DNA from: Pollenia angustigena
Taxonomy: Eukaryota; Arthropoda; Insecta; Diptera; Polleniidae
Assembly: GCA_930367215.1 (NCBI GenBank)
Contig: OV884056.1
Span: 55,242,308 to 55,306,307 of the forward strand
Direction of reading: 5' to 3'
Length of the DNA stretch: 64,000 bases
Of this stretch, positions 54,379 to 64,000 are shown piece by piece. The first letter of the stretch is position 1, and every line of letters begins with the position of its first letter. The translations under genes were made by a program, and so were the position numbers. The notes under the pieces were generated by a model, which was given only the letters and a program-made list of their open reading frames with translations, was not told the origin of the DNA and ran no database searches.

Positions 54379-55635
54379 ACAGAGGTAAAGGAAAAACATG
54401 TAAAATCAATTAAAAATGGATAATCATTCAAAAAAAAAAAAAAAAGCAAATTTCGATCTACCAAAGGTTAAAATAGAATTTGGTTTAAGGATTGATGTTT
54501 GACTATTGACGTCAGCAGTCGTCGATGGCTGCGAGTGTAAGGCCGAGGCCACGCAATGAGCGGCTAAGCGTCAAGCGGCTAAGCGTCAAGCGGCTGAGCG
54601 ATGAGCGTCAAAAAATAAAAACATATGAAATACTATTGAAGTGGCCACGAAATGAGCGGCATGCGAGCGAAATTTTTGAGCGGCTAAGCGGCGTCGCTCA
54701 GGCATAAAACATGTTCTAAATTTTTGTTGTTTTCTGAGCGTCAAAAAATAAACATGGCAAAAGTTAATATGGAGCTTATGATTTCATCCGTACAAAGCCG
54801 ACCGCATTATGGCAAGACAGATTATCAAATTTTAAAAATAAAAATATGACCGAGAAATTATTTTCTGTTTTGTCAATTTGGTGTTAACTATTAGCAACAG
54901 CAAATCAAAGCATTTCACAGACATACGGCAGTATTGTATTGGGTAGAATTATATATAAATGGTTTAATTCCCCTTGCTTGATAAATATGGACACATTAGC
55001 ATGATGTGTTTATTAATACTGTGTTGTAGGGTGCCATATGGTCGGGCTTGGTCGACTATAATTTCTTACTTGTTTATAATTTGTTTTTGTTTTACATGTA
55101 AGTTTAGCGAACGAAGTCTTCGCTCGAAATCGACGAACAGGCTGCAATTTTTTTTTTCTTAAATAACGCATTACATTTTTATGAATACGATTTTCGCGTA
55201 ATAACATTGAACAAGCCACTCTTTACAATGGCATTTTAACAACTAACCGCTCAGAAGTGACGCTCAGTAATAAGCCACTTGCCGCTCAAACTTGACGCTT
55301 TGACGCTCATCGCTTGGCCGCTTGACCCCTCATTGCGTGGCCTCGGCCTAAGACGGCAAAACCCTCTGAGGAGATCGAGTGGTAGCGATTGAAACATGTC
55401 AGGGTAATCAGCCGCCTGGATTCAAATCTCAGGCCAGCCGCCTGGGTTCGAATCTCAGGTCAGTCAAGAATGAATGATTATCAATAACAATTTTAATTAA
55501 TTTTCATGTTGTAAAATTCCTTTCTTCATAAAAATAATTTAATGAAAATTAAATTTGATGAACTTAAGCCTGATTAAAAATATTGAAAATTTGGATAAAA
55601 AACCATAAATAGTTCAACAAAATTACCACAATACT
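54379..55635 (+). repeat. SINE-like repeat, copy 1, interrupted
   Basis: AACAGAGGTAAAGGAAAAAC to ACCACAATAC is nearly identical to 55767-56185 apart from the 808-bp insertion at 54541-55348. GATCGAGTGGTAGCGATTG (55375) resembles a tRNA A box and GGGTTCGAATCTCAGG a B box, the latter in two tandem copies (one changed to GGATTCAAATCTC). This layout suggests a tRNA-derived SINE; that interpretation is tentative. Confidence 0.6.
54538..55351. mobile_element. Harbinger-like element, 808 bp, TAA duplication
   Basis: GGCCGAGGCCACGCAATGAG (54541) is mirrored exactly at 55329-55348. TAA flanks both sides (54538-54540, 55349-55351). Copy 2 of the host repeat reads GAGTGTAAGACGGC, a perfect empty site with one TAA. 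Subterminal GCGGCTAAGCGTCAAGCG repeats occur at both ends. Inside, 55010-55076 (minus strand) holds an INE-1-like family A 5' end, followed by an AGCGAACGAAGTCTTCG arm. A 3-bp TAA target fits PIF/Harbinger. No transposase is present. Confidence 0.9.
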
Positions 55636-55766
55636 AATTATTGTTAAAGCTAAGGCACGAGCTCTATGTGTACATTTGTCCTTTAAGTTGTGCTGAAAAG
55701 GGTCAACAAGAAAAAAAAAATGTACTTTGGACTTCAAGAAGAATTCTTGACAAAAAGTACGAAAAA
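55636..55766. other. Spacer between the two SINE-like copies
   Basis: No feature recognised. Confidence 0.4.
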
Positions 55767-56185
55767 ACAGAGGTAAAGGAAAAACATGTAAAATCAATTT
55801 AAAATGAATAATCATTAAAAAAAAAGCAAATTTCGATCTACCAAACGTTAAAATACAATTTGGTTTAAGGATTGATGTTTGACTATTGGCGTCAGCAGTC
55901 GTCGATGGCTGCGAGTGTAAGACGGCAAAACCCTCTGAGGAGATCGAGTGGTAGCGATTGAAACATGTCAGGGTAACCAGCCGCCTGGGTTCGAATCTCA
56001 GGCCAGCCGCCTGGGTTCGAATCTCATGATTATCAATAACAATTTTAATTAATTTTCATGTTGTAAAATTCCTTTCTTCATAAAAATAATTTAATGAAAA
56101 TTAAATTTGATGAACTTAAGCCTGATATGAATATTGAAAATTTGGATTAAAACCCATAAATAGTTCAACAAAATTACCACAATAC
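55767..56185 (+). repeat. SINE-like repeat, copy 2, intact
   Basis: The same unit as 54379-55635 without the insertion. B-box-like GGGTTCGAATCTCAGG and GGGTTCGAATCTCATG occur in tandem 27 bp apart. Copy 1 has a longer linker after the second B box (AGGTCAGTCAAGAATGAATG). Both end in ACCACAATAC. Confidence 0.6.
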
Positions 56186-57630
56186 GTAATAAATTTCATT
56201 TGATTCGAAATATGTTTAGCAAATGTGTTTGAGCCAAAGCTGTGATTTTCGACGCGTTTTTATTTTTTATGAATGTTTAAAGAAAAAAAACTTCAACGAT
56301 ATCTCTGAAATTCCTGGGAAAATTTAAAAACAGTATAAGCATGGCTTAAAGATAATATTGTTGCCGATTTTCGGATGTTTTTTTTAACTGAATATGGTGA
56401 ACCTTTTTGAAATCAGCGACCTGAAATAAGTAAAAATTTGCAATAAATTTCCAGGCCGCAAAATGACTGTTCCCCAGTGTAATTATAATGATATTGACAA
56501 TATAAATAGGAAACATTACTCAGAAAAGTTAAGCCAACAAGTACTAAAATTTAGTCAAACTAAAATTCTGTACTTAATAATTAATTTTATAGAAGAAAAA
56601 ATCGCTTAATTTATGATACATATTTCCTTAATATGGAAAATATTCTTTTTTCTCTAAACAACATTATTTAAACCACGCTATCTTTATAAAAGTGTTTTCA
56701 TGACCTCTTTTGTGCATTGGAAAAAAATCTTTAGAAAAAAAAAATACTACAAAAAAGTATAAATACATACAAAATATAAAACATCAAATAAATTAAAGAA
56801 GAAAATAAAGAAAAATTCAAATAAAGACACAAAAAGTATTTTATATGAACAAAAACAAAAAAAACCGTTGGAGAATGAAGCAACAATTGTTAAGCAAGTG
56901 AACCAGATTTCTTTTCCATATTATTTCATTTTCAAACCAAGAAACCCAACCACACCAACCAACCATCAAAACCAACTTTTTGAGGTATTAAATGAGAACC
57001 AGGTTAGTTTAAGGTCAAATTGTTCAACGCCACACCACAAATAAATAAATGATAATACCAATTTAACAAACAACAATTATTGTACTCCTTACTTCAGTAT
57101 CATGTTTTAATGGCCGTTGTCTTTTATATTTTTATATAAAAGTAATCTCGTTTACTGTTTTTGTATTAAGAGTAATTTTTTTTTTTTTTATTCTCAATAA
57201 GAAATAATTTTTACTTAATTTTGAATTTATTTTTAAAATTCATTAATTGCATTTAAAAACGGAAGATACATCCGTATTTTTTTTCTTTGAGAAAAATGTT
57301 TTTCTTTTTGTTTTGTTATAATTGACAAAATCATTGTAATGATCATGATATCGAACTGAGTAAGTGCCAATAAAATAAATTATAAGCATATTTACTTAAA
57401 CAGAAATGTTAAAGAATTAGCTCCTTATGCAAAAAAAATATTAAAGTTGTCATTAAACACATTAAGCCCAGCAAAAGTGAATGGGTTTTTGTGTGTTGTT
57501 AAACTAATGTGAACTTTAACTTTTTTTGCATAAGGGGGTTAAGTTTTACAAAACGATCAAAAGTAGTTCTTGAGACACTAGGAAAACCGAACGTAATAAC
57601 TAACATATTGAAGTTATAAGAGGCGAAAAT
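56186..57630. other. No gene recognised
   Basis: AT-rich spacer. A C/A-rich patch (ACCACACCAACCAACC) is at about 56950. Confidence 0.45.
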
Positions 57631-57639
57631 GGTATTAAA

Positions 57640-58725
57640 TAGACGAATCGTGAACTCTAAAATCTTACAACAGTTTATCTCAACAGCTCCCTTGGATACA
57701 CCCGGGGGTTTGTAGGGATCATCTTAAGGATATTTTACTTCTGGTGTTACATCCTCCGGGAAAATCAGGTGCAGCAAAATCCAAAATTTACAGATTCGAA
57801 AAGATCTAGTGAGAGCAAGGGCAGTCATTTGCACGGCACCAGACTGGCCCATAGCCTCGGAAAGTATACTTCTTGGGGAAAATGCTTCTGTCTTTCAGAA
57901 ATATTTTCTCTGCGGGGAGTATTACTTTTCCGTTGAAAATATTCTTTTACAGTGGTTGTGGTTTACGCCCAAAGTCGCGGGAAGGGATATCCTGAAAGCC
58001 CCAAGCAAGGGCTGATATTTTACCACTTCTGGCACAGTGCGGCCTGAGGGACGGATAATCCCTAAGTGATGTTGCTTCTTAACAGATCCAGCGGAGCATA
58101 TATCCAGCGGAGGTTAAATAGCTCCAGCCCCATAAGCAAGGGACGAGTGTATAATCTTGCCGGATTGTGCACATAGTTGCGATTTTAATTTAAATGAGCA
58201 CTTGCCATATATGATAGTCCCATTGTGGCTCTCAACCCCTTGGTCAATTAATATATGCACTTACAAGATGCCGCCGTGTGTGCTTGGATAACATTCAAAC
58301 AAAGGTAGCAATTTGATTGTCCGACAAAAATAATACACTCTCCCCTTGTTTAGGAGCTGGAGCTATTTATTCTTCACTGCTCTAGTTAACTCAGCAGCAT
58401 CTGTTGAATAGCAACAGCACCGCCACAGGCCAAAAATTCCCATAAGGGTGAAAAATGAGCCCATCATGTGGAATAGACCCTCCCTGCAATTTAAGGTTTA
58501 AGCCACAGCCACTACGTAATCCCCGAAAGTAAGCCCATCAAAGAATAGCAAAGCTTCTGCAAGACAATCTTCTTGAGACATGAAGCATTTCTTGCGAGAA
58601 GCAAACTAGCATAGGCTTTACCCAATAGTCAGACCAGTACCGGGGGCTACTGACTCTTCCATAGTGCTAGATGTCATTAGGGTACTCTGCTGAGTACGCC
58701 GGTCTCAAGAGAAAAAAAAGTGTGG
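57640..58725. other. GC-richer block, possible non-LTR element relic
   Basis: Base composition changes clearly here: CCCGGGGGTTTGTAGGGATC, TAGATCCAGCGGAGC-like and ACCGGGGGCTACTGACTC words stand out against the AT-rich surroundings. The block ends near GGTCTCAAGAGAAAAAAAAG, which could be the 3' tail of a retroposed sequence. The frame at 57809-58015 is not recognised. No reverse-transcriptase motif was found, so the origin is open. Confidence 0.35.
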
Positions 58726-58805
58726 CAGAAAGCTTGTACGTATCTTATCGGCTTCGTTAAGAAAGTAAAGGTTATTTCCTGGAAATAGGACAGTAAGCGT
58801 TTTAT

Positions 58806-59263
58806 GCCATGTTCGCACGGTGCTTTGGATTACTTCGCTCTCTATTTTAATTAGTTATTTGAATTACCATGTTCGCACGGCATTTTTCTAAGAGGTTTTG
58901 ACAGTTCTTCTTCTTATTATTATATTATTACAAAGAAATTCATACATATAAAATATTTATTTTCCACTAAATTTTATAATATAAAATTACTTCCTTTACT
59001 TTTGTTTACTTTTCTTTGTTTATGTTATATTTTGTTTGTTTTTTAGTGCTTTGACAGCTGGTGATGGAAAAAACCCGATAAAAATTAGAGAATACATTGA
59101 TTTTAAAATAATTCACAGGGTAATAAAAATTTAATTACGTACAAATGAGATAATTCGCTCTCCAAATTTTGTATGACGAATTATGTAATTTGGATCATAA
59201 TAAGGTTGTGGATTACGAATGAGAGAGTGAATTACGAAAAAACGCTTTCGTGAGAACATGGTA
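58806..59263. mobile_element. MITE with CCATGTTCGCACGG ends
   Basis: CCATGTTCGCACGG occurs at about 58807 and again at 58867. The right end GAGAACATGG stops at 59261. TA precedes 58867 and follows 59261. The first copy's GGATTACTTCGCTCTC matches the right arm better, so two left ends are stacked, perhaps by nested insertion. Confidence 0.55.
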
Positions 59264-60344
59264 TTAATGGGGCCATGTACGGTATGCAATCGGATTCGTT
59301 AAGAGTATTACGTTGTCCCTGAAATTGCCTTTTACTTACATTTTCCCAATCAAACTTAAAAAGTGCATTATTTTACAGCTCTGTCCAAAGGTACAGTAAC
59401 AAAATAATTTGCAATGCAAAACATGTGCATTTTTGATCGTTGTAAAATAAAATAAACAATGTGGTAAAAATATCATCAATTTAATTAATTGATATTTAAA
59501 ATTAGATTTACAACTACCAACAATTAAATATAAAGTAAACATAAAACAACGACAACTACTAAAACTTTGACAAGAAACAACAACAAAAACAATTATAAAA
59601 ATTTTTAAATTTAAATCCTCAGGTTTGGTTTTTCAAAGGCAAATATTGTATACCTACATACATACATTTTCATGTGTTTGTTTGGCTGTTTTATTGTTAT
59701 TAGCATGACAGGTGGTGCGAAAAACAAAGCCGCTAAATTATAAACGGAGGCAGTTGCTTAACTTATACATACATACATACATACATACGAGTTAGCAATT
59801 AAAGTTGAAAACGTCGTTTTTTAAGCCAGCAGATAAAGAAAAATCGCTGTTTGTAGTTAAACACAATCTTATCAACTCAACAATATAAAAAGAATAAAAA
59901 AAAATAAATAATTAGTTTTTATTTTAAAAATTATTAAAATGTAAACAAATGGAACTTTAATGCCTTTTTGTTTAATCACACAGCATCGACTACCAAATAC
60001 ATAAGTCAACGACTGCTACCGAAAGATCGCCTTTAAGCCGCCTCTTTTTATATTTTTCCATTTACATTTTATGTACATAAAAAATGCATTGCTATGTATG
60101 GATGTGTTTATAAATTTCTTTGCAACAAAATAACTTAAATTGAAAAAAAAAACTGTGTGCAATTGTTTAAGAAGGATTTTTTTTAAATGCGATGAACTTC
60201 CGCTATAGTTTGACAATTTTCAGATACGTACATACATACTTACATATTTGTATTACTCTTCGTAGCGTAATTTAGTTGCAAAAAATACGAGAAATATAAG
60301 TCAAAATAAACGCATACAGTACTACCACCCAATGTTTACTTATA
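59264..60344. other. No gene recognised; ACAT microsatellite
   Basis: (ACAT)n lies at about 59767-59788. The rest is AT-rich, without coding signal. Confidence 0.45.
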
Positions 60345-60894
60345 CAGGGTGGCGCAGAACGAGCTATGTATATGGTTTGAATTCTTTATTACTTTTTTAA
60401 TTATTATTCTTTCCTTGTTTTTTCAGCATTTTGTAAAGGAGACTTGCGGAATTAATTTATAAAAATAATTTTATTTTATTTTTCAAGGCAGCAGTCTTTT
60501 GTGTTGACACAGCATGCATATCGTTATTTCGCGCACAAGCGATTTTAACGGGCCTCCACGTTCACTAGATTTAACAGCTCCTGACAGTTTTTTTCGGGGA
60601 TATTTGAAGAAAAAAAGAGTGTACGTTAACAAACCAGGAACCATACTCCAACTAAAAACCAACATTCGAAATGAAATCATGGCCACAACACCCGAAATTT
60701 TGCGAAAAGTTGTGGAAAATATGCTAAAAGCACGTATTTGCGAAGCTGAAAATGAACATCCCTTACAGGATATAATTTTTCAAAGCTAATGCAAAAAATT
60801 TCCTGTATTTAAAAAAAAAAAAGTTATAATAATCGCATAAATATAGAAGTTATAAGCGATTTAAACCATATAGCTCATTCTGCGCCACCCTGTA
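60343..60894 (+). mobile_element. mariner-derived MITE, 548 bp, TA duplication
   Basis: CAGGGTGGCGCAGAACGAGC (60345) is mirrored by GCTCATTCTGCGCCACCCTG (ending 60892); about 30 bp pair with one substitution and a 4-bp length difference. TA flanks both sides. The interior is the last third of a transposase gene (60514-60789). Confidence 0.92.
60514..60789 (+). pseudogene. mariner-like transposase C-terminal fragment
   Basis: The frame reads SDFNGPPRSLDLTAPDSFFR, then GYLKKKRVYVNKPGT, EIMATTPEILRKVVENM and the terminus LQDIIFQS. This is the third-Asp block (PPRS.DLT..D(F)F) and C-terminal helices of the mariner group seen at 40641. The first two catalytic segments and the DNA-binding domain are deleted. 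'SFFRGY' stands where 'FFLWGY' is usual. It is an open frame of 91 codons but lacks any start context. Confidence 0.85.
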
Positions 60895-61076
60895 TATGTG
60901 TATGTATATGACTTTTGAAACATTCAACGATATTTTGTACTATTTTCGATTCCTCTCGCCGTGGTTTGTGCATATGTGCAGGAATGTATAACCACTGTTG
61001 CCAGATTTTGTTCAAAGAATATCGCTAAAACAAAATGAAAAATAGCTAGAAAATAGCTGTTATTTTTTTAAATATA
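60895..61076. other. Spacer with an isolated hAT-like end
   Basis: CCACTGTTGCCAGATTTTG at about 60991 resembles a hAT terminus without a partner. Confidence 0.3.
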
Positions 61077-61250
61077 TCTCCACGTAAAATTTTTTTTGCT
61101 AAGAACAAGCAAAAACTTCGGCAGAACAATGACGCAATAATTGCTAATTATATTGCTGAAGAACACGTGAAATGGCTTTGCCAAAAACAAACGTACAGAG
61201 AAATGAAATGTCAGATGAATGACAACTGATTTTACAGCAGATAACTAAAT

Positions 61251-62426
61251 CTGGGTTCATCACACAATGAAAGTTATCTTTCATAAAGACTGAGTTTATG
61301 GGTGAGAGGGGAAGAGGGGAAGAGAACATGCTATTATTCTTTCCCCTCTCATCAATAAACTCAGACGTTCTGGAAGCAGGGTTACCGTTGGAAATGTTTG
61401 AAAAGGGTCACAAAAAGGGGATTTTCCAGAAAAAAGGGGTCAAAAAAAGGGTCAAGTTTTTTATATGCAGTATTTCCCATTTAAATGAACATAATAAGAC
61501 CAAGTTTTTTTATAAGCAAACAAAAAAATAATATTTTAGGTAGGAAGAGCCCCAAAAAACTTAATTTTTTTATGGAATACTCTGTCCTGTTTTAAACACC
61601 TGACAAAAAGTTTATTCTTTATCATTATAGCTAATATTTTATATACTTTTTATGTAATTTTCCGATTTAGCGATATCAAATAAATTTTAGTGTTTGATTT
61701 AAATTTTGCAATCGTTCCCGAATTGTAACCATTTTCTCGATTAAAGCGATTTTTTCCTGTAAGTGTCAGATTTTTTAAAGCTTTTATGATTTTTAATAAA
61801 TATAAGACTTTGCTCATACCGCTGTTACCAAATATTTGGGAATTTCCGCTAATTTAGCAATGTTTACCTCTTGTTTTCATTCCTGTTAGGGCACTCTCAA
61901 CACAGTCGATTCAAAAGGGGGCGAACAGTTCAATACCTTTTGCCATTATTAAGGGCGAATTTTTTTGAATAAAACATGCTACTGTTTAAGAGAGCAAAAC
62001 ACCAAATTGCATTTTTTTAATAAAATGTCAAATTTTTGTTTTAAAAAGAAACCACCGTAAAAATAACAAATTTTTATATGAGTTATGTTTGCTTTAAGGA
62101 AAATTGTTCTTTACTATCAAAAATCAAGAAAAAGAAAGCATCGAATTGTAAGTTTACACTTTGAGTCTGTTCCATATGAAGCAATGCTTATTTCAAAAAC
62201 ATTTGTTTAGCACTTCTGTTCCGCAGTGTTGACAAAAAACAAAATGTGAGAGCTATTCCAAAAAAAGGGTCAAAAAGTGTCACAAAATAGGTGATAATAA
62301 TACAAAAGTATAATTTAAAAAAAGGGTCATAAAAGGTATCAACACCGTCGAAAAAGGGTCAAATTGATACTTTAGTATCACAACGGTAACGCTGTCTGGA
62401 AGAAAGCTTTCATAGTGTGAACCCAG
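61251..62426. mobile_element. Middle element of the nest, CTGGGTTCA ends
   Basis: CTGGGTTCATCACACAATGA, then AAG (61251) mirrors CTTTCATAGTGTGAACCCAG (ending 62426). ACTAA occurs on both outer flanks. A hairpin (CTGAGTTTATGGGTGAGAGG against CCTCTCATCAATAAACTCAG) occupies 61290-61363. The hAT element at 61377 is inserted in it. Confidence 0.7.
61369..62402. mobile_element. hAT-type element, 1018 bp, innermost of the nest
   Basis: CAGGGTTACCGTTGGAAATG (61377) resembles the reverse complement of the right end, CAGCGTTACCGTTGTGATAC (ending 62394). TCTGGAAG flanks both sides exactly (61369-61376, 62395-62402). AAAAGGGTCA words cluster at both ends. No transposase frame. A diverged relative is at 45700-46900. 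Confidence 0.9.
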
Positions 62427-62577
62427 ACTAAGCAATAAATGCTCAAGCAACCAGAAGAGCAATCATAGCGTAATGGATTGCCACTTATGGCAATATAAGG
62501 TTCACACGTCGCAAATTTAATAGAGCAATCCAACTTGACGTTTGCCGCAATAAATATTGCTAAGCGAAGACCCGGGG

Positions 62578-63048
62578 TAAAAAAATGTTGCCATTAATTG
62601 CTATAAAGACTGCTTGCAAACAAAATTTTTGAAATATTAAAAATTTAGCAATAAATCGCTACTGGTGACTTTTTGGAGACATTGTCAACGAAGTGTCTTG
62701 TATATTTGCCTTTAATACTAAAACAAAAATTGTCAACAACAACAACTGAGAAGTATAATGCGCCGCTAAAGGCTTGGCGCTGACAACTGAGTAATAATGC
62801 GTCGGCGGCATAATCGTTTTTTATAATTCATATTTTATAAAAAAAAAATATATATATTTAACTGTTAAAAAATAAGCAATTTAATTTGACATCTACGATA
62901 AAAAAAGTGCCAAAAGTGTGGACTAACTAGATTAACTAAAATGTCCCAAAAGAACCACCTTGTCTATAGTAACAAAATGACACGTACATGTTAAATGTAT
63001 ATAGAAAATAACATTGTCTGGGAAGTATGTATACATATATGGAAGTAC
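62578..63048. other. No gene recognised
   Basis: AT-rich, with a GC-richer patch (ATGCGCCGCTAAAGGC, GCGTCGGCGGCATAAT) at about 62758-62812 whose two halves resemble each other. Confidence 0.4.
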
Positions 63049-63335
63049 GGGGGGTCTACTCTCTATTGCGATGCAAAAACAATTTCGATGCGCAAGCTAA
63101 ATGCCAACTTGGTACTGTCTATATAAAAATTAAAGATGGCGCGGATTTACAGTAATGAAATACCAAAGTGTGTGAAAATATTTGAAATTGGAAAATTTAA
63201 ATAAATTAAAGTGATGATTTACGAAAATAAAACAAGCTAAAAGATGCGAAAAACACATGCGCCGACGTATTGAAGAGTACCAATCGCTAGATTTGCTAAA
63301 ATTTTCTTTCGCATCGCAATAGATAGTAGCCCCCC
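63049..63335. mobile_element. 287-bp MITE with GGGGGGTCTAC ends
   Basis: GGGGGGTCTACTCTCTATTG then CGATGC (63049) is mirrored by GCATCGCAATAGATAGTAGC then CCCCC (ending 63335). No clear duplication. It directly abuts the mariner end at 63335. Confidence 0.72.
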
Positions 63336-63705
63336 AGGGTGGTTAAATTTTAAGGGCCGATGTTGAATGTGAGCCACACTTAAACGTCAAGTTTTTTTCT
63401 GCATTTCATTTGACATTTCTCAATTTCAAACTAACTCAGGTTGAACCATGGAAAGATACACAATCGAGCAACGAGTTAAAGTTATTCAAGCTTATTATAA
63501 AAATGGGCGTTCAAAGAAAATCATCTTCAGTGATGAGGCACACTTTCACCTCAGTGTATTCGTCAATAAGCAGAATTGCCGCATTTGGGCGAATGATAAT
63601 CCAAGAGTGATTGTCGAAAAACCAATGCACTTTTTGGTGCGCTTTATGTGCAGTGCTTTTTACTGCTAATTAAAGGCCTTTAACTCGAAATTTGTACATG
63701 TTTAT
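63335..63705 (+). mobile_element. mariner-like element, left part, truncated
   Basis: CAGGGTGGTTAAATTTTAAG at 63335 is a mariner-type end like those at 27784 and 60345. The right end is not clear; AAGGCCTTTAACTCGAAATT near 63675 may be its remnant. Confidence 0.6.
63448..63669 (+). pseudogene. mariner-like transposase with large internal deletion
   Basis: ATG at 63448 begins MERYTIEQRVKVIQAYYKNG, the N-terminal DNA-binding start. After RS it jumps straight to KKIIFSDEAHFHLSVFVNKQ and NCRIWANDNPRVIVEKPMH, the first catalytic Asp block, then ends abruptly in FLVRFMCSAFYC. The rest of the DNA-binding domain and the second and third Asp blocks are missing. The frame itself is unbroken for 73 codons, so the deletion preserved phase. 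Together with 40641 and 60514 it shows that each copy kept a different part of the gene. Confidence 0.85.
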
Positions 63706-64000
63706 ATAGGGACTGAAATGTCAAAGATTTTTGTAATGTTGTAAAAAAAAAATGCAAATCCAAATGCAATTGCAGGCAAAGGATAAAACAATGAACGACC
63801 ATTAGAAGATAAGTCCGCTAGATTGATTACCTTTTTGGGTTTAGAATTTAGAAAATTTTTTTAAGTTGTAATGGAATATATTAAAGTCCCTGTTACTTCG
63901 GTTCCTTCAGAAAGGTACTTATCAATTTTTAAAAAACTGCCATCTAAAATAACGTGCGTATATACATACGTTTCATACATTCAATAATGTGATAAAAACA
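63706..64000. other. No gene or element recognised
   Basis: AT-rich sequence running to the window end. Confidence 0.4.

Larger units (their letters stand above)
61077..62577. mobile_element. TTACCC-end MITE, copy split by nested elements
   Basis: TCTCCACGTAAAATTTTTTT on the left and GCGAAGACCCGGGGTAA on the right correspond to the ends at 43167-43388. Internal GAGAAATGAAATGTCAGAT and ACAACTGATTTTACAGCAGA match the same positions. Insertion of the element at 61251 separates the halves. The right part (62427-62577) is longer than the sister copy. Confidence 0.68.

Overview
This window is strongly AT-rich eukaryotic DNA with no recognisable host gene. The dispersed repeats, with 5' ends such as TATATTCGGCTATGCCGAA and 'GGGTATA' hairpin 3' ends, together with the Helitron, hAT, mariner and piggyBac relics, suggest a higher fly, probably a calyptrate such as a blowfly or house fly. 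That assignment is inference from repeat style; no host protein supports it. I see no complete open reading frame of host type, no functional tRNA or rRNA, no CRISPR array and no viral gene. The sequence reads as an intergenic region or very long intron built from nested, decayed DNA transposons.

Layout. 1-0.8 kb: a foldback-like minisatellite. 1.5-5.2 kb: small inverted-repeat elements (MITEs) and a hAT element with a nested MITE. 6.3-7.0 kb: a non-autonomous Helitron. 8.0-9.6 kb: a hAT element with a decayed transposase, next to a second MITE. 9.8-19.6 kb: MITEs, dispersed INE-1-like repeats and another hAT transposase scrap. 20.3-23.6 kb: a hAT-like shell holding a 2.46-kb piggyBac-like element with a broken transposase, itself carrying a MITE. 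26.8-29.3 kb: a foldback MITE split by a pogo-like MITE and a mariner relic. 31.9-34.7 kb: a hAT MITE split by another MITE, then a Tc1-like relic. 39-41.5 kb: two hAT MITEs and a mariner with a broken, internally deleted transposase. 43-47 kb: a foldback MITE containing a second MITE whose exact empty site survives at 26.87 kb, then hAT relics. 47-51.5 kb: INE-1-like repeats, one split by a long-TIR element that carries a Helitron. 52.7-53.9 kb: an element with a 9-bp target duplication around a central 82-bp minisatellite. 54.4-56.2 kb: two copies of a SINE-like unit, one interrupted by an 808-bp Harbinger-like element with a clean empty site in the other copy. 60.3-63.7 kb: mariner relics and a three-deep nest of elements.

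Nothing here works together as a pathway. The biological content is a record of insertion events. Many boundaries can be fixed from the sequence alone, because target-site duplications and in some cases empty paralogous sites are present. No transposase in the window looks functional: each has stop codons, frameshifts or missing catalytic segments.
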